NCBI RefSeq assembly: GCF_009183365.2
Contig: NZ_CP068230.1
Location: forward strand, 1,145,001 to 1,209,000
DNA: 64,000 bases
Direction: 5' to 3'
From: Shewanella algae
GTDB taxonomy: Bacteria > Pseudomonadota > Gammaproteobacteria > Enterobacterales > Shewanellaceae
The notes under the pieces are model-generated. The model saw nothing but the letters and a program-made list of their open reading frames with translations. It was not told the origin of the DNA and searched no databases. Positions 42,826 through 52,164 of the stretch are shown here, one piece after another (the first letter of the stretch is position 1; every line of letters begins with the position of its first letter). A program made the translations under genes and the position numbers.

Positions 42826-44133
42826 TCAGAATAGATCCTTGAATCTATGGTACAGCATGCCTGCCGCCAGAATGGGCGAGCGCAGCGCCGGGCCACCCGG
42901 GAAGGTCATATGATCTATTGAGGCAAAGATATCGAAGCGCTCAGCCTGCTGACTGATAGCTTCTGCCAGCAGACGACCCGCCATATGGGTGGCATTGACG
43001 CCATGCCCGGCATAGGCCTGGGCGAAATAGATGTTGGGGCTATCCGGCAACCTGCCTATCTGCGGCATACGGTTGGCGCCTATCCCTATCATGCCACCCC
43101 ACTGATAATCTATTTTCACGCCCTTGAGCGCCGGGAAGACTCTTTCCATATTGGGCCTGAGCGCGGCGCAAATGTCCTTGGGATCTCTGCCCGAGTAGTT
43201 GCACAGCCCGCCAAATAACAGACGGTTGTCGGCCGACAGATGAAAATAGTCCAGTGCTATGCTCATATCGGCGAAGGCCATATTCTGCGGAATAATGTCA
43301 GCGCAGAGTGCTTGCGGCAGGGGCTCGGTCGCCAGCAGATAACTGCCGGCCGGTAGCACCTTGCCGCCGATATGAGGTTCGAGTTTGGCACCTATATAGG
43401 CGTTGCCGGCCAAAATCAGATAGCGACAACGGACTTCGCCGCCCTCAGTCCTGACCCGTATCTGCTCGCCCTTGATGATTTCGGTGGCGGCGCTGTCTTC
43501 ATAGATGTTAACCCCCAGGCTTCGGGCCGCACGGGCCTCGCCGAGGGCCAGATTCAAAGGGTGCAGATGGCCGCTGCCCATGTCGCTGAGCGCGCCGAGA
43601 TAACGCTCAGAGCCTATGACTTCCGGCAACTGCTCCTTGGACAACAGCTTGAGCTTATGTGGGTAGCCAAGTTGCTCAAGCTCGGTAAGCTCCTGCTCAA
43701 GCTCCTGCATATGTCTTGGTTTCAGCGCCAGATCGCAGTAGCCCCAGCGCAGATCGCAATCGATTTGGTATTGCGCGATCCGTTCCCGGACGATATCGAC
43801 GGCTTCAAAACCCATCTGCTTGATAGCCAGTACACCTTCTTTACCTATACTGGGCTCAAACTGTTCAATATTATGGCCAATACCGCGGATCAACTCTCCG
43901 CCATTACGCCCTGAGGCGCCCCAGCCCACTTTTTTGGCTTCCAGTATGGTGACCCCAAAGCCTCGTTCAGCCAGTTCTATGGCACTGTTGAGGCCGCTGA
44001 AGCCTGCGCCTATTACGCAGACATCTGTCTCCAAGGACTCTTCCAGCCTGGGATGCTGAAACAATTCTTTGGCGGTCGCATGGTAAAAAGAGGCGGGATA
44101 GTTGTCACTGTGAATGGGGGACTGGATTGGCAT
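42826..44133 (-). CDS. puuB: Gamma-glutamylputrescine oxidase (copy 1)
   Basis: A 435-residue FAD oxidoreductase of the DAO family. The N-terminal FAD-binding motif is VCVIGAGFSGLNSAIELA, followed by VGWGASGRNGGEL and, later, GGLCNYSGRDP and YAGHGVNATHMAGRL. In the Puu pathway it oxidises gamma-glutamylputrescine to the aldehyde and hydrogen peroxide. Two ATGs are adjacent; the second (44133) has the better-spaced GGAG. It is divergent from puuR. A paralogue is at 53142-54428. Confidence 0.88.
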   Translation of the reverse strand: MPIQSPIHSDNYPASFYHATAKELFQHPRLEESLETDVCVIGAGFSGLNSAIELAERGFGVTILEAKKVGWGASGRNGGELIRGIGHNIEQFEPSIGKEGVLAIKQMGFEAVDIVRERIAQYQIDCDLRWGYCDLALKPRHMQELEQELTELEQLGYPHKLKLLSKEQLPEVIGSERYLGALSDMGSGHLHPLNLALGEARAARSLGVNIYEDSAATEIIKGEQIRVRTEGGEVRCRYLILAGNAYIGAKLEPHIGGKVLPAGSYLLATEPLPQALCADIIPQNMAFADMSIALDYFHLSADNRLLFGGLCNYSGRDPKDICAALRPNMERVFPALKGVKIDYQWGGMIGIGANRMPQIGRLPDSPNIYFAQAYAGHGVNATHMAGRLLAEAISQQAERFDIFASIDHMTFPGGPALRSPILAAGMLYHRFKDLF

Positions 44134-44342
44134 CATGGCTCCGTTCTTGTTATAAGTTTGGACTCGGCTGGTTACATCCGACGGTCGTCGCACTCTTGCC
44201 TTCAAAGTGTTCGTTTTATTTAACATGCTTTTGTCATATAATACAAAACAATTTCACCGGGACCCTGGTTGCCCTTGTGCAGAAGCCGCTGCCGACCGTG
44301 TCCTGTAACCGCCTGATAAGAGATTTTTGGGGGATTTGCGAT

Positions 44343-44891
44343 TTGGATATAGGTGCCAGCCTCAAGGCTGTTAGAAAGATGAAAGGCCTGTCCCAGCGTG
44401 AGCTGGCTAAACGCGCCGGGGTGACCAACAGCACCATCTCTATGATAGAGAAAAACAGTGTCAGCCCTTCAGTCAGCTCACTCAAGAAAGTGCTTTCGGG
44501 GATCCCCATGTCGCTGGTGGAGTTTTTCTCCATAGGTGAAAACGGCACTACCGAGCAAAAAGTGGTGTATCGCTCCAATGAGCTTTTGGACATAGGCACT
44601 GGGCCACTGGAGTTCAAGCTTATTGGTCGGGATTATCCCAACCGTGCCATGTCTGTGATGTCGGAGACTTATCCCCCGGGAGCCGATACGGGTGAAGAGA
44701 TGCTGCGCCACGAAGGGGAAGAAGCGGCGCTGGTGATTACCGGTCGCTTTGAACTGACGGTCGGTGAAGAGGTGTTTATTCTGGAGGCCGGTGACAGCTA
44801 CTATTTCAATAGCGAACAACCACACAGGTTCCGAAATCCTTTCGATGAACCCTGTCATCTGGTCAGTGCCACCACTCCTGCCAACTTTTGA
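44343..44891 (+). CDS. puuR: HTH-cupin repressor of the putrescine pathway
   Basis: 182 residues from a TTG start (GGGGGA site upstream), the same size as E. coli PuuR (185). Residues 8-60 are an XRE-type helix-turn-helix (LKAVRKMKGLSQRELAKRAG, TNSTISMIEKNSVSPSVSSL). Residues 105-180 are a cupin sensor domain (HEGEEAALVITGRFELTVG, GDSYYFNSEQPHRF). PuuR represses puu genes until putrescine is present. Candidate sites are at 40765-40779 and 45198-45223. The longer upstream frame has no family similarity. Confidence 0.88.
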   Translation: MDIGASLKAVRKMKGLSQRELAKRAGVTNSTISMIEKNSVSPSVSSLKKVLSGIPMSLVEFFSIGENGTTEQKVVYRSNELLDIGTGPLEFKLIGRDYPNRAMSVMSETYPPGADTGEEMLRHEGEEAALVITGRFELTVGEEVFILEAGDSYYFNSEQPHRFRNPFDEPCHLVSATTPANF

Positions 44892-44919
44892 TCTTCCATT
44901 TCCTCTGCTGATTGCGATT

Positions 44920-44948
44920 TGCTGCCCGTAAATTCACATCGGGCAGCA
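44920..44948 (+). terminator. Hairpin after puuR
   Basis: TGCTGCCCG / CGGGCAGCA with an 11-nt loop, followed by TATTTG rather than a real T-run; it may terminate or attenuate transcription from puuR into puuD. Confidence 0.5.
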
Positions 44949-45082
44949 TATTTGCCTGAAAGTGTAAATAATATCGACCGTATAACCCCGTGTGCACCGA
45001 ATTGGTGCCCGCTGAACCAGTGTGATGCAAAGCCAATTTTTTGCCTTGTTCAAGCTTGTTTACACCTATCTCAAACACAAGG

Positions 45083-45108
45083 TATTTTTAAATATTCATT
45101 TAAAAATA
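45083..45108. repeat. AT-only inverted repeat upstream of puuD
   Basis: Perfect arms TATTTTTAAAT / ATTTAAAAATA separated by ATTC, in a very AT-rich part of the 369-bp puuR-puuD gap. It could be a regulator site, an UP element or simply a cruciform-prone spot; no consensus matches. The rest of the gap (44949-45197) holds no gene. Confidence 0.6.
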
Positions 45109-45197
45109 AAAGCTTAAATAATTTTAGTTTGAGGCTGCGTTTAACAGGATATTAACCTCTTGCCTGTGCGAAAAAATCCGTGTAGTGTGTGAAAAAA

Positions 45198-45223
45198 TGA
45201 ACATTTGCTTTAGTGAATGTTCA
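45198..45223. promoter_or_regulatory. Palindromic PuuR-like operator before puuD
   Basis: TGAACATT and its exact inverted copy AATGTTCA are separated by 10 bp, ending 37 bp before the puuD start. ATGAACA is the core of the E. coli PuuR box, here present on both strands, and the left side matches the 15-bp consensus at 10 positions. Confidence 0.5.
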
Positions 45224-45260
45224 AAACTGAGACCTGGATTTGAGTGTTTTGGGGTGAGAT

Positions 45261-46025
45261 ATGGCACAGGCAGCAATGGCGTTGGTGGGTGTAACCGCAT
45301 GCAATGAGCAGTTGGGGCTGCATCCTTTCAATATTGTTGGCGAGAAATACCTCTTGGGGGTGGTCGAAGGTGCCGGAGCCTGGCCCCTGGTGATCCCGGC
45401 ATTGGGGGCCGATACCCCGATAGCACAACTGCTCGAACGCCTGGACGGCATATTGTTTACCGGCTCCCCCTCCAATGTTGAACCTCATCATTACCAAGGC
45501 CCGGCCAGCGAGCCGGGCACCCACCATGATCCCAAGCGGGATGACACTACTTTGCCTTTAATTCGCGCTGCCATAGAGGCCGGAGTGCCGGTACTCGGGA
45601 TCTGCCGCGGCTTTCAGGAAATGAATGTGGCTTACGGCGGCAGTTTGCACCAGAAGCTCTATGAAGTGGGTGGTTTTATTGAACACAGAGAAGACAAGAG
45701 CGCGCCGCTGGAGGTGCAGTATGGCTTGTCCCACGAGGTCAGCATAGAACCTGGAGGGATGCTTTTCGACGCCTGGGGCCGTAGCCATGCGATGGTTAAT
45801 TCCGTCCATACTCAGGGCGTGGAGCGCCTGGGTCAGGGGTTGCGGCCTGAAGCGCATGCTCCAGATGGTCTGATTGAAGCCTTCTCTGTCACCGACGCCA
45901 AGGCATTCGCCTTGGGAGTGCAGTGGCATCCCGAATGGCAAGTCAGAAATAACCCCTTCTACAGCGCAATTTTTAAGGCCTTTGGGGAGGCTTGCAGTCT
46001 TAGGGCGCAACAGCGGAATAAATAA
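45261..46025 (+). CDS. puuD: Gamma-glutamyl-GABA hydrolase
   Basis: A 254-residue class I glutamine-amidotransferase-like hydrolase that releases GABA and glutamate from gamma-glutamyl-GABA, the last step of the PuuABCD route. The nucleophile C115 is in GICRGFQEMN (E. coli PuuD Cys114), and H223 and E225 are in VQWHPEWQ. It is the first gene of the long operon puuD-puuA-spuC-potFGHI and lies 37 bp after a palindromic PuuR-like site. Confidence 0.93.
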   Translation: MAQAAMALVGVTACNEQLGLHPFNIVGEKYLLGVVEGAGAWPLVIPALGADTPIAQLLERLDGILFTGSPSNVEPHHYQGPASEPGTHHDPKRDDTTLPLIRAAIEAGVPVLGICRGFQEMNVAYGGSLHQKLYEVGGFIEHREDKSAPLEVQYGLSHEVSIEPGGMLFDAWGRSHAMVNSVHTQGVERLGQGLRPEAHAPDGLIEAFSVTDAKAFALGVQWHPEWQVRNNPFYSAIFKAFGEACSLRAQQRNK

Positions 46026-46026
46026 T

Positions 46027-47376
46027 ATGAATAAGCTTGAAGCCTTCTTAAAAGAACAAAAAATAACCGAAGTTGAATGTGTTATCTGCGATATGACAGG
46101 TATCGCCCGCGGTAAAATTGCCCCGGTAGACAAGTTTATCGATGAAAAGGGCATGCGGCTGCCCGAGAGTGTGTTGCTGCAAACCGTGACCGGCGATTAT
46201 GTCGATGATGAGGCCTACTATGGCCTGCTCAACAGCGCCGATATCGACTTTGTCTGCGTGCCAGATGAAAATGCGGTCTTTATGTTGCCCTGGACCCTGG
46301 AGGCCACGGCTCAGGTGATCCACGATACTTATGACAAGATGGGCAATCCGCTGGAGCTGTCGCCGCGCAACGTATTGAAAAAAGTGCTCAAGCTTTATGA
46401 AGACAAGGGCTGGGAGCCGGTGATTGCCCCCGAGATGGAGTTTTATCTCACCAGTCGCAGTGACGATCCCGATCTGCCACTCAAGCCCCCGGTTGGTCGT
46501 TCCGGCCGCGCCGAATCCGGACGTCAGTCCTTCTCCATCGATGCCGCCAATGAGTATGACCCCCTGTTTGAGGATATGTACGACTGGTGTGAGGCGCAGG
46601 AGCTGGATATCGACACCCTGATCCACGAGGAAGGCACGGCGCAGATGGAGATCAACTTCAGCCACGGCAATCCACTGGCGCTGGCGGATCAGGTGTTTGT
46701 GTTCAAACGCACCCTGAGAGAGGCCGCCCTCAAGCACGGCGTCTGCGCCACCTTTATGGCCAAGCCTGTGACCAATGAGCCTGGCAGCGCCATGCACCTG
46801 CATCAGAGCGTAATCGACAAGGAAACCGGCAAAAATATCTTCACCCGCGAAGATGGCACCATGAGCCAGAATTTCCTCAGTTATATCGGCGGGCTGCAGC
46901 GCTTTATGCCGGAATTTCTGCCGCTGATGGCGCCCAACGTCAACTCATTCCGCCGCTTCCTGCCGGGCACCTCGGCGCCGGTCAATCTGGAGTGGGGCGA
47001 GGAGAATCGTACCTGTGGCCTGAGGATCCCCGAGTCTTCACCGCAAAATCGCCGCATTGAAAACCGTATCCCGGGGGCCGATGCCAACGCCTATCTGGCC
47101 ATTGCCGCCAGCTTGTTGTGCGGCTATTTGGGAATCGTTGAAGACGTGAAACCTTCGACGCCGGTGCAGGGCCGGGCCAACGAAGACCGCTCGGGGATCT
47201 CTTTGCCGCAGACGCTGGAAGAGGCGATGGCCATGATGGAAGAGAGCCTATATTGCCGTAAATATCTGGGGGAAGATTTCACCACAGGTTTTGTCGCGGT
47301 CAAGCGCGCCGAGCTTGAGAATTTTCGCCGGGTGGTGAGTTCCTGGGAGCGGGAATTCCTGCTGCTGACTGTCTAA
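46027..47376 (+). CDS. puuA: Gamma-glutamylputrescine synthetase
   Basis: 449 residues, glutamine-synthetase superfamily. Conserved blocks are APEMEFYL, EEGTAQMEINF, MAKPVTNEPGSAMHLHQSV, PNVNSFRRFLPGTSAPVN and NRRIENRIPGADANAYLAIA. PuuA ligates glutamate to putrescine using ATP, which starts the pathway and protects the amine. ATG at 46027, two bases after the puuD stop; the ribosome site is weak, so translation is probably coupled. A longer frame starting inside puuD is rejected. Confidence 0.93.
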   Translation: MNKLEAFLKEQKITEVECVICDMTGIARGKIAPVDKFIDEKGMRLPESVLLQTVTGDYVDDEAYYGLLNSADIDFVCVPDENAVFMLPWTLEATAQVIHDTYDKMGNPLELSPRNVLKKVLKLYEDKGWEPVIAPEMEFYLTSRSDDPDLPLKPPVGRSGRAESGRQSFSIDAANEYDPLFEDMYDWCEAQELDIDTLIHEEGTAQMEINFSHGNPLALADQVFVFKRTLREAALKHGVCATFMAKPVTNEPGSAMHLHQSVIDKETGKNIFTREDGTMSQNFLSYIGGLQRFMPEFLPLMAPNVNSFRRFLPGTSAPVNLEWGEENRTCGLRIPESSPQNRRIENRIPGADANAYLAIAASLLCGYLGIVEDVKPSTPVQGRANEDRSGISLPQTLEEAMAMMEESLYCRKYLGEDFTTGFVAVKRAELENFRRVVSSWEREFLLLTV

Positions 47377-47386
47377 GGAGGGAGAG

Positions 47387-48760
47387 ATGAAATCACAACA
47401 GACCCAAAGCTGGCAGGCCAAGGACCATGCCCACCACTTGCATCCCTTTACCGATCCCAAGGCGTTGAAACAGGCGGGCGGGCGGGTGATTACCCGCGCC
47501 GATGGCGTCTATATCTGGGATTCACAGGGCAATCAAATTCTCGATGGCATGGCCGGACTCTGGTGCGTCAACATGGGCTATGGCCTGCGTTCCATCGCCG
47601 ATGTGGCGGCACATCAGTTGCAGGAATTACCTTACTACAACAGCTTCTTTCTGTGCAGCCACCCGCCGGCGATTGAACTGGCCGCCGAGATAGCCGCGCT
47701 GGCACCACCTCATATGAACAAGGTGTTCTTCACCGGCTCTGGCTCAGAGGCCAATGACACCAACTTGCGCCTGGTGCGTCATTACTGGGACATCCAGGGC
47801 AAGCCGGAGAAGAAAACCATTATCTCGCGCCACAATGCCTATCACGGTTCCACAGTTGCCGGTGCCAGTCTTGGTGGCATGAGTGGTATGCATGCCCAGG
47901 GCGATTTGCCCATTCCAGGCATAGTCCACATCGCTCAACCTTACTGGTATGGCGAAGGTCAGGGACTGTCTGCCGAAGAGTTTGGTATTCGCTGTGCCCG
48001 CGAGCTTGAAAGCAAGATCCTCGAGCTGGGTGAAGACAAGGTGGCGGCCTTTATTGCCGAGCCTATTCAGGGCGCTGGCGGCGTGATAGTCCCGCCGGAC
48101 AGCTATTGGCCGGAGATCAAAAAGATCCTCGCCAAGTACGACATATTGTTCATCCTCGATGAAGTGATCACCGGCTTTGGCCGCACCGGCTGTTACTTTG
48201 CCGCCGAGTATTACGATCTTGAGCCGGATCTTATCACCATAGCCAAGGGGATGACTTCGGGCTACGCCCCCATGGGCGGAGTGATAGTGTCGGATAAAGT
48301 CGCCGATGCGCTGGATAAGGGCGGTGAATTTGCCCACGGCTACACTTATTCGGGCCATCCACTCAGTGCCGCGGTGGCACTGGAAAACTTACGCCTGATG
48401 AAGCAGGAAAACATAGTCGCCAAAGTGGCCGAGGAAACCGCGCCTTATCTGCAGCAGCGGCTGCGGCAAGTCTTGGCCCAGCATCCGCTGGTGGGTGAGG
48501 TGCGCGGCGTTGGCATGGTGGCCGCGCTGGAACTAGTCGCCGATAAGGCGAGTCATCAGCGCTTTGCTGCCGAGCTAGGGGTAGGCACTCAGTGCCGGGA
48601 GCATTCCATCGCCAGTGGCTTGGTGATGCGGGCGGTGGGAGACACTATGATCATCGCGCCACCCCTGGTGATAACCCAGGCTCAAATCGATGAATTGGTA
48701 ACAAAGGCGAAACAAGCGCTCGATATGACCTACGCAAGCGTACGAAAATTGAACGACTAA
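47387..48760 (+). CDS. spuC: Putrescine:pyruvate aminotransferase, SpuC type
   Basis: 457 residues, class III PLP aminotransferase. D258 (FILDEVITGFGR) and the PLP lysine K287 (TIAKGMTSGYAPMG) are in place; HLHPFTDPKAL and GMAGLWCVNMGYG are as in SpuC of Pseudomonas, which transfers the amine of putrescine to pyruvate to give aminobutyraldehyde. Its position right after puuA, with an AAGGAGG site, gives this operon both the glutamylated and the direct route. Other diamines may be accepted. Confidence 0.87.
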   Translation: MKSQQTQSWQAKDHAHHLHPFTDPKALKQAGGRVITRADGVYIWDSQGNQILDGMAGLWCVNMGYGLRSIADVAAHQLQELPYYNSFFLCSHPPAIELAAEIAALAPPHMNKVFFTGSGSEANDTNLRLVRHYWDIQGKPEKKTIISRHNAYHGSTVAGASLGGMSGMHAQGDLPIPGIVHIAQPYWYGEGQGLSAEEFGIRCARELESKILELGEDKVAAFIAEPIQGAGGVIVPPDSYWPEIKKILAKYDILFILDEVITGFGRTGCYFAAEYYDLEPDLITIAKGMTSGYAPMGGVIVSDKVADALDKGGEFAHGYTYSGHPLSAAVALENLRLMKQENIVAKVAEETAPYLQQRLRQVLAQHPLVGEVRGVGMVAALELVADKASHQRFAAELGVGTQCREHSIASGLVMRAVGDTMIIAPPLVITQAQIDELVTKAKQALDMTYASVRKLND

Positions 48761-48915
48761 GATTGCCTGCCATTGACGGTAAGGGCATGATATACCTTGC
48801 TGTCAAGGCGCCGATGCGGGTTTTAGGGAGTAGCATTGGTGACACTAATAACAATGACAATAAGTTAACAATTGAAGGCGGGTTACAACCGCTGCTACCC
48901 GTAAAAGGAGAGAGC

Positions 48916-50013
48916 ATGAAGCTATTGACCAAAGTAACGTCTGTGGCACTGTTGGGAGGCCTTGCGGCCGCTGCCACGGCCCAGGCCGAAGAAGTTGTCC
49001 GGGTGTATAACTGGAGTGACTATATCGCCGAAGATACCCTGGCCAACTTCCAGAAGGAAACCGGGATCCGGGTGATCTATGACGTGTTTGACAGCAACGA
49101 AGTGGTTGAAGCCAAACTGCTTTCCGGCCGCTCCGGTTATGACATAGTCGTGCCTTCGAACAACTTTCTTGCCAAGCAGATCAAGGCCGGGGCCTTTAAG
49201 CCTCTGGATAAAAGCAAGCTGAGCAACTATCAGAATCTGGATCCCCAGTTGATGAAACAGCTGGAGAAGGCCGATCCGGGCAACCAGTATGCCGTGCCTT
49301 ACCTCTGGGGCACCAACGGTATAGGCTATAACGTCGCCAAGGTAAAAGAGCTGCTGGGAGAGGATGCTCCCACAGATTCGCTCGAACTGATGTTCAACCC
49401 CAAGTATGCCGAGAAGCTGTCATCCTGCGGCATGTCCATGCTGGACTCGGCCGATGATATGGTGCCGCAGGCGCTGATCTATCTGGGATTGGATCCTAAC
49501 AGTACCAAGGCGTCCGACTTTGACAAGGCCGGTGAAGTGCTGGCCAAGATACGGCCTTATATCACCTATTTCCACTCATCGCGCTATATCTCGGATCTGG
49601 CCAATGGTGATATCTGTGTCGCCTTCGGTTTCTCCGGCGATATCCTCCAGGCGGCTACCCGCGCCGATGAGGCAGGTAACGGCAACAAGATTGCCTATGC
49701 CATTCCCAAGGAAGGCGCCAACCTCTGGTTCGATATGTTGGCTATTCCTGCCGACGCCGGCAATGTCGACAATGCGCTGACCTTTATCAACTACCTGCTC
49801 AGGCCGGAAGTGATAGCCCCCATCTCCAACTATGTTTCCTACGCTAACCCCAATGTACCGGCGCAGAAACTGGTGGATGAGTCTATCCGTAACGATCCCG
49901 GCATCTATCCACCACAGGCAACTCTGGACAACCTGTATGTGGGGGAAATTCGTCCACTCAAGGCCCAGCGGGCCCTGACCCGGGTTTGGACCAAGGTTAA
50001 ATCCGGCCAATAA
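48916..50013 (+). CDS. potF: Putrescine ABC transporter, periplasmic binding protein
   Basis: 365 residues. A signal peptide (about 1-24, ending AQA) precedes a type II binding protein with the ligand-site block VYNWSDYIAEDTLANF and FDSNEVVEAKLLSG, then WGTNGIGYN and SGDILQAA, as in PotF/SpuD. The conserved Trp, Ser-Asp and Glu positions fit putrescine binding. The ATG at 48916 follows AAAGGAG. The 155-bp gap after spuC may hold an internal promoter. Confidence 0.92.
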   Translation: MKLLTKVTSVALLGGLAAAATAQAEEVVRVYNWSDYIAEDTLANFQKETGIRVIYDVFDSNEVVEAKLLSGRSGYDIVVPSNNFLAKQIKAGAFKPLDKSKLSNYQNLDPQLMKQLEKADPGNQYAVPYLWGTNGIGYNVAKVKELLGEDAPTDSLELMFNPKYAEKLSSCGMSMLDSADDMVPQALIYLGLDPNSTKASDFDKAGEVLAKIRPYITYFHSSRYISDLANGDICVAFGFSGDILQAATRADEAGNGNKIAYAIPKEGANLWFDMLAIPADAGNVDNALTFINYLLRPEVIAPISNYVSYANPNVPAQKLVDESIRNDPGIYPPQATLDNLYVGEIRPLKAQRALTRVWTKVKSGQ

Positions 50014-50022
50014 CAATAACTC

Positions 50023-50039
50023 AGGGGCCAGGTGCCCCT
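50023..50039 (+). other. Intercistronic hairpin between potF and potG
   Basis: AGGGGC / GCCCCT with a 5-nt loop, ten bases after the potF stop. Such hairpins often protect the upstream message, allowing more binding protein than ATPase. Confidence 0.55.
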
Positions 50040-50131
50040 TCATTGTCTGATTGCGTAGTACAGGCAAACTTTACTCGTTCCACCAGCGGCGGCCGCTGAG
50101 CCGCCCATTTGGTATTTTGCGGAGAAGTATT

Positions 50132-51268
50132 ATGGCAATCACCTCGGGCATTCCTGTCAAACCCAATAATAAAACTCAGGATGAAGTGCTGCTCAAAATC
50201 GAGCGGGTCAGCAAGCTCTTTGACGATGTTCGCGCCGTGGATGATGTGTCGCTGACCATCAACAAGGGCGAGATCTTTGCCTTGCTCGGCGGCTCAGGCT
50301 CAGGCAAGTCGACTCTTTTGAGAATGTTGGCCGGTTTTGAAAAGCCTACCGAAGGACGCATTTTTCTCGATGGTCAGGACATTACCCACCTGCCGCCCTA
50401 TGAACGCCCCATCAATATGATGTTCCAATCCTACGCCCTGTTTCCCCATATGACGGTGGCGCAGAATATCGCCTTCGGCCTCAAGCAGGACAAGTTACCC
50501 AAGGCTGAAATCGAGCAGCGGGTGCAGGAGATGCTCAAGCTGGTGCATATGGAAAAATATGCCCGCCGCAAGCCGCATCAACTTTCCGGCGGTCAGCGTC
50601 AGCGGGTGGCGTTGGCCCGTTCTTTGGCCAAGCGGCCGAAACTCCTGTTGCTGGACGAGCCCATGGGAGCGCTGGATAAAAAACTGCGGACCCAGATGCA
50701 GCTTGAAGTGGTGGAAATTCTCGAGCGGGTAGGGGTGACCTGCGTCATGGTTACCCATGATCAGGAAGAAGCCATGACCATGGCCGAGCGGATTGCCATC
50801 ATGAGCGATGGCTGGATAGCCCAGACCGGCTCGCCTATGGATATCTATGAAAGCCCCAATAGCCGGATGATTGCCGAGTTTATCGGCACAGTGAATCTGT
50901 TTGAGGGGGAGATCACCGCCGATGAGGTGGACCATGTGATCATTCAGTCCGAGAGCCTGAACCAGGCGTTTTACGTGGGTTATGGTGTGTCTACCAGCGT
51001 CGAGGACAAGCATGTCTGGTTGGCGGTCAGGCCGGAAAAAACCCTGATAAGCCGCGAGCAGCCCGAAGAGCAATACAACTGGGCCAAGGGCATAGTCCAC
51101 GATATCGCCTATCTCGGTGGTTTCTCCGTGTATTACATTCGCCTTGGCAATGGTCAGATAGTCCAGTGCAGCATGACCAACCGTGAACGCCGCGCCGATC
51201 ACCCCACCTGGGATGATGAAGTCTATATCAGCTGGGAGGACACCAGTGGCGTGGTGTTAAGATCATGA
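50132..51268 (+). CDS. potG: Putrescine ABC transporter, ATP-binding protein
   Basis: 378 residues. Walker A LGGSGSGKST (52-61), Q-loop MMFQSYALFPHM, signature LSGGQRQRVALARSLA, Walker B LLLLDEPMGALD and H-loop VTHDQEEAM are complete. A C-terminal TOBE-like domain follows (about 270-378). It powers the PotH-PotI channel. The ATG at 50132 has GGAG eight bases upstream. It overlaps potH by 4 bp. Confidence 0.95.
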   Translation: MAITSGIPVKPNNKTQDEVLLKIERVSKLFDDVRAVDDVSLTINKGEIFALLGGSGSGKSTLLRMLAGFEKPTEGRIFLDGQDITHLPPYERPINMMFQSYALFPHMTVAQNIAFGLKQDKLPKAEIEQRVQEMLKLVHMEKYARRKPHQLSGGQRQRVALARSLAKRPKLLLLDEPMGALDKKLRTQMQLEVVEILERVGVTCVMVTHDQEEAMTMAERIAIMSDGWIAQTGSPMDIYESPNSRMIAEFIGTVNLFEGEITADEVDHVIIQSESLNQAFYVGYGVSTSVEDKHVWLAVRPEKTLISREQPEEQYNWAKGIVHDIAYLGGFSVYYIRLGNGQIVQCSMTNRERRADHPTWDDEVYISWEDTSGVVLRS

Positions 51269-52164
51269 AGAAGCTCAAGTTAGGATTCAAAGGCCGCCAC
51301 CTGACCATAGGCTTTCCCTATCTGTGGTTGCTGCTGTTTTTCGCGCTGCCGTTCGCCATAGTATTGAAGATAAGCTTTTCCACCGCGGCGATTGCCATTC
51401 CGCCCTATGAGCCAAGTTTTCAGTATGCCGACGAAGTGCTGCAGGTATTTATCAACCTGAGTAACTACCTGTTGCTGCTCAGCGACTCCATGTACTACTC
51501 GGCCTATCTCAACTCGCTCAAGATGGCGCTGGTTTCCACCCTAGGTTGTCTGCTGCTTGGGTATCCCATGGCCTATGCCATTGCCCGGGCGCCGGCCAGG
51601 TTGCAGACAGTGCTGCTGCTGTTGGTGATGTTGCCCTCCTGGACCTCATTTCTTATTCGGGTATACGCCTGGATGGGGATTTTGAGTAACACAGGGCTTA
51701 TCAATAATCTGCTGCTGGGGCTCGGGATTGTTGATGAGCCGCTGCAGATGCTCAATACCAATCTGGCGGTGTATATCGGCATCATCTATGCGTATCTGCC
51801 CTTTATGATATTGCCGCTGTACGCCACCTTGGTGAAGCTGGATGTCAGTCTGCTGGAAGCCGCGGCCGATCTCGGCTCCCGCAGTCTCAATACCTTCTGG
51901 AAGGTGACGCTGCCCCTGTCCAAGAGCGGCGTCATTGCCGGTTCCATGCTGGTGTTTATTCCGGCCGTGGGGGAGTTTGTGATCCCCGAACTGCTTGGCG
52001 GGCCGGACTCGCTGATGATAGGTAAGGTGCTGTGGCAGGAGTTCTTCAACAACCGTGACTGGCCGGTGGCTTCATCGCTGGCGATAGTGATGCTGGTGCT
52101 GCTGATTGTGCCCATCACCCTGTTCCATCGCTATCAGAGCCGCAGTTTGGAGAAAGAGATATGA
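51265..52164 (+). CDS. potH: Putrescine ABC transporter, permease
   Basis: 299 residues with six predicted membrane helices and the permease coupling motif beginning EAAADLGSRS (about 195). It pairs with PotI to form the membrane channel. Start and stop both overlap neighbours by 4 bp (ATGA), a strong sign of coupled translation. Confidence 0.93.
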   Translation: MKKLKLGFKGRHLTIGFPYLWLLLFFALPFAIVLKISFSTAAIAIPPYEPSFQYADEVLQVFINLSNYLLLLSDSMYYSAYLNSLKMALVSTLGCLLLGYPMAYAIARAPARLQTVLLLLVMLPSWTSFLIRVYAWMGILSNTGLINNLLLGLGIVDEPLQMLNTNLAVYIGIIYAYLPFMILPLYATLVKLDVSLLEAAADLGSRSLNTFWKVTLPLSKSGVIAGSMLVFIPAVGEFVIPELLGGPDSLMIGKVLWQEFFNNRDWPVASSLAIVMLVLLIVPITLFHRYQSRSLEKEI

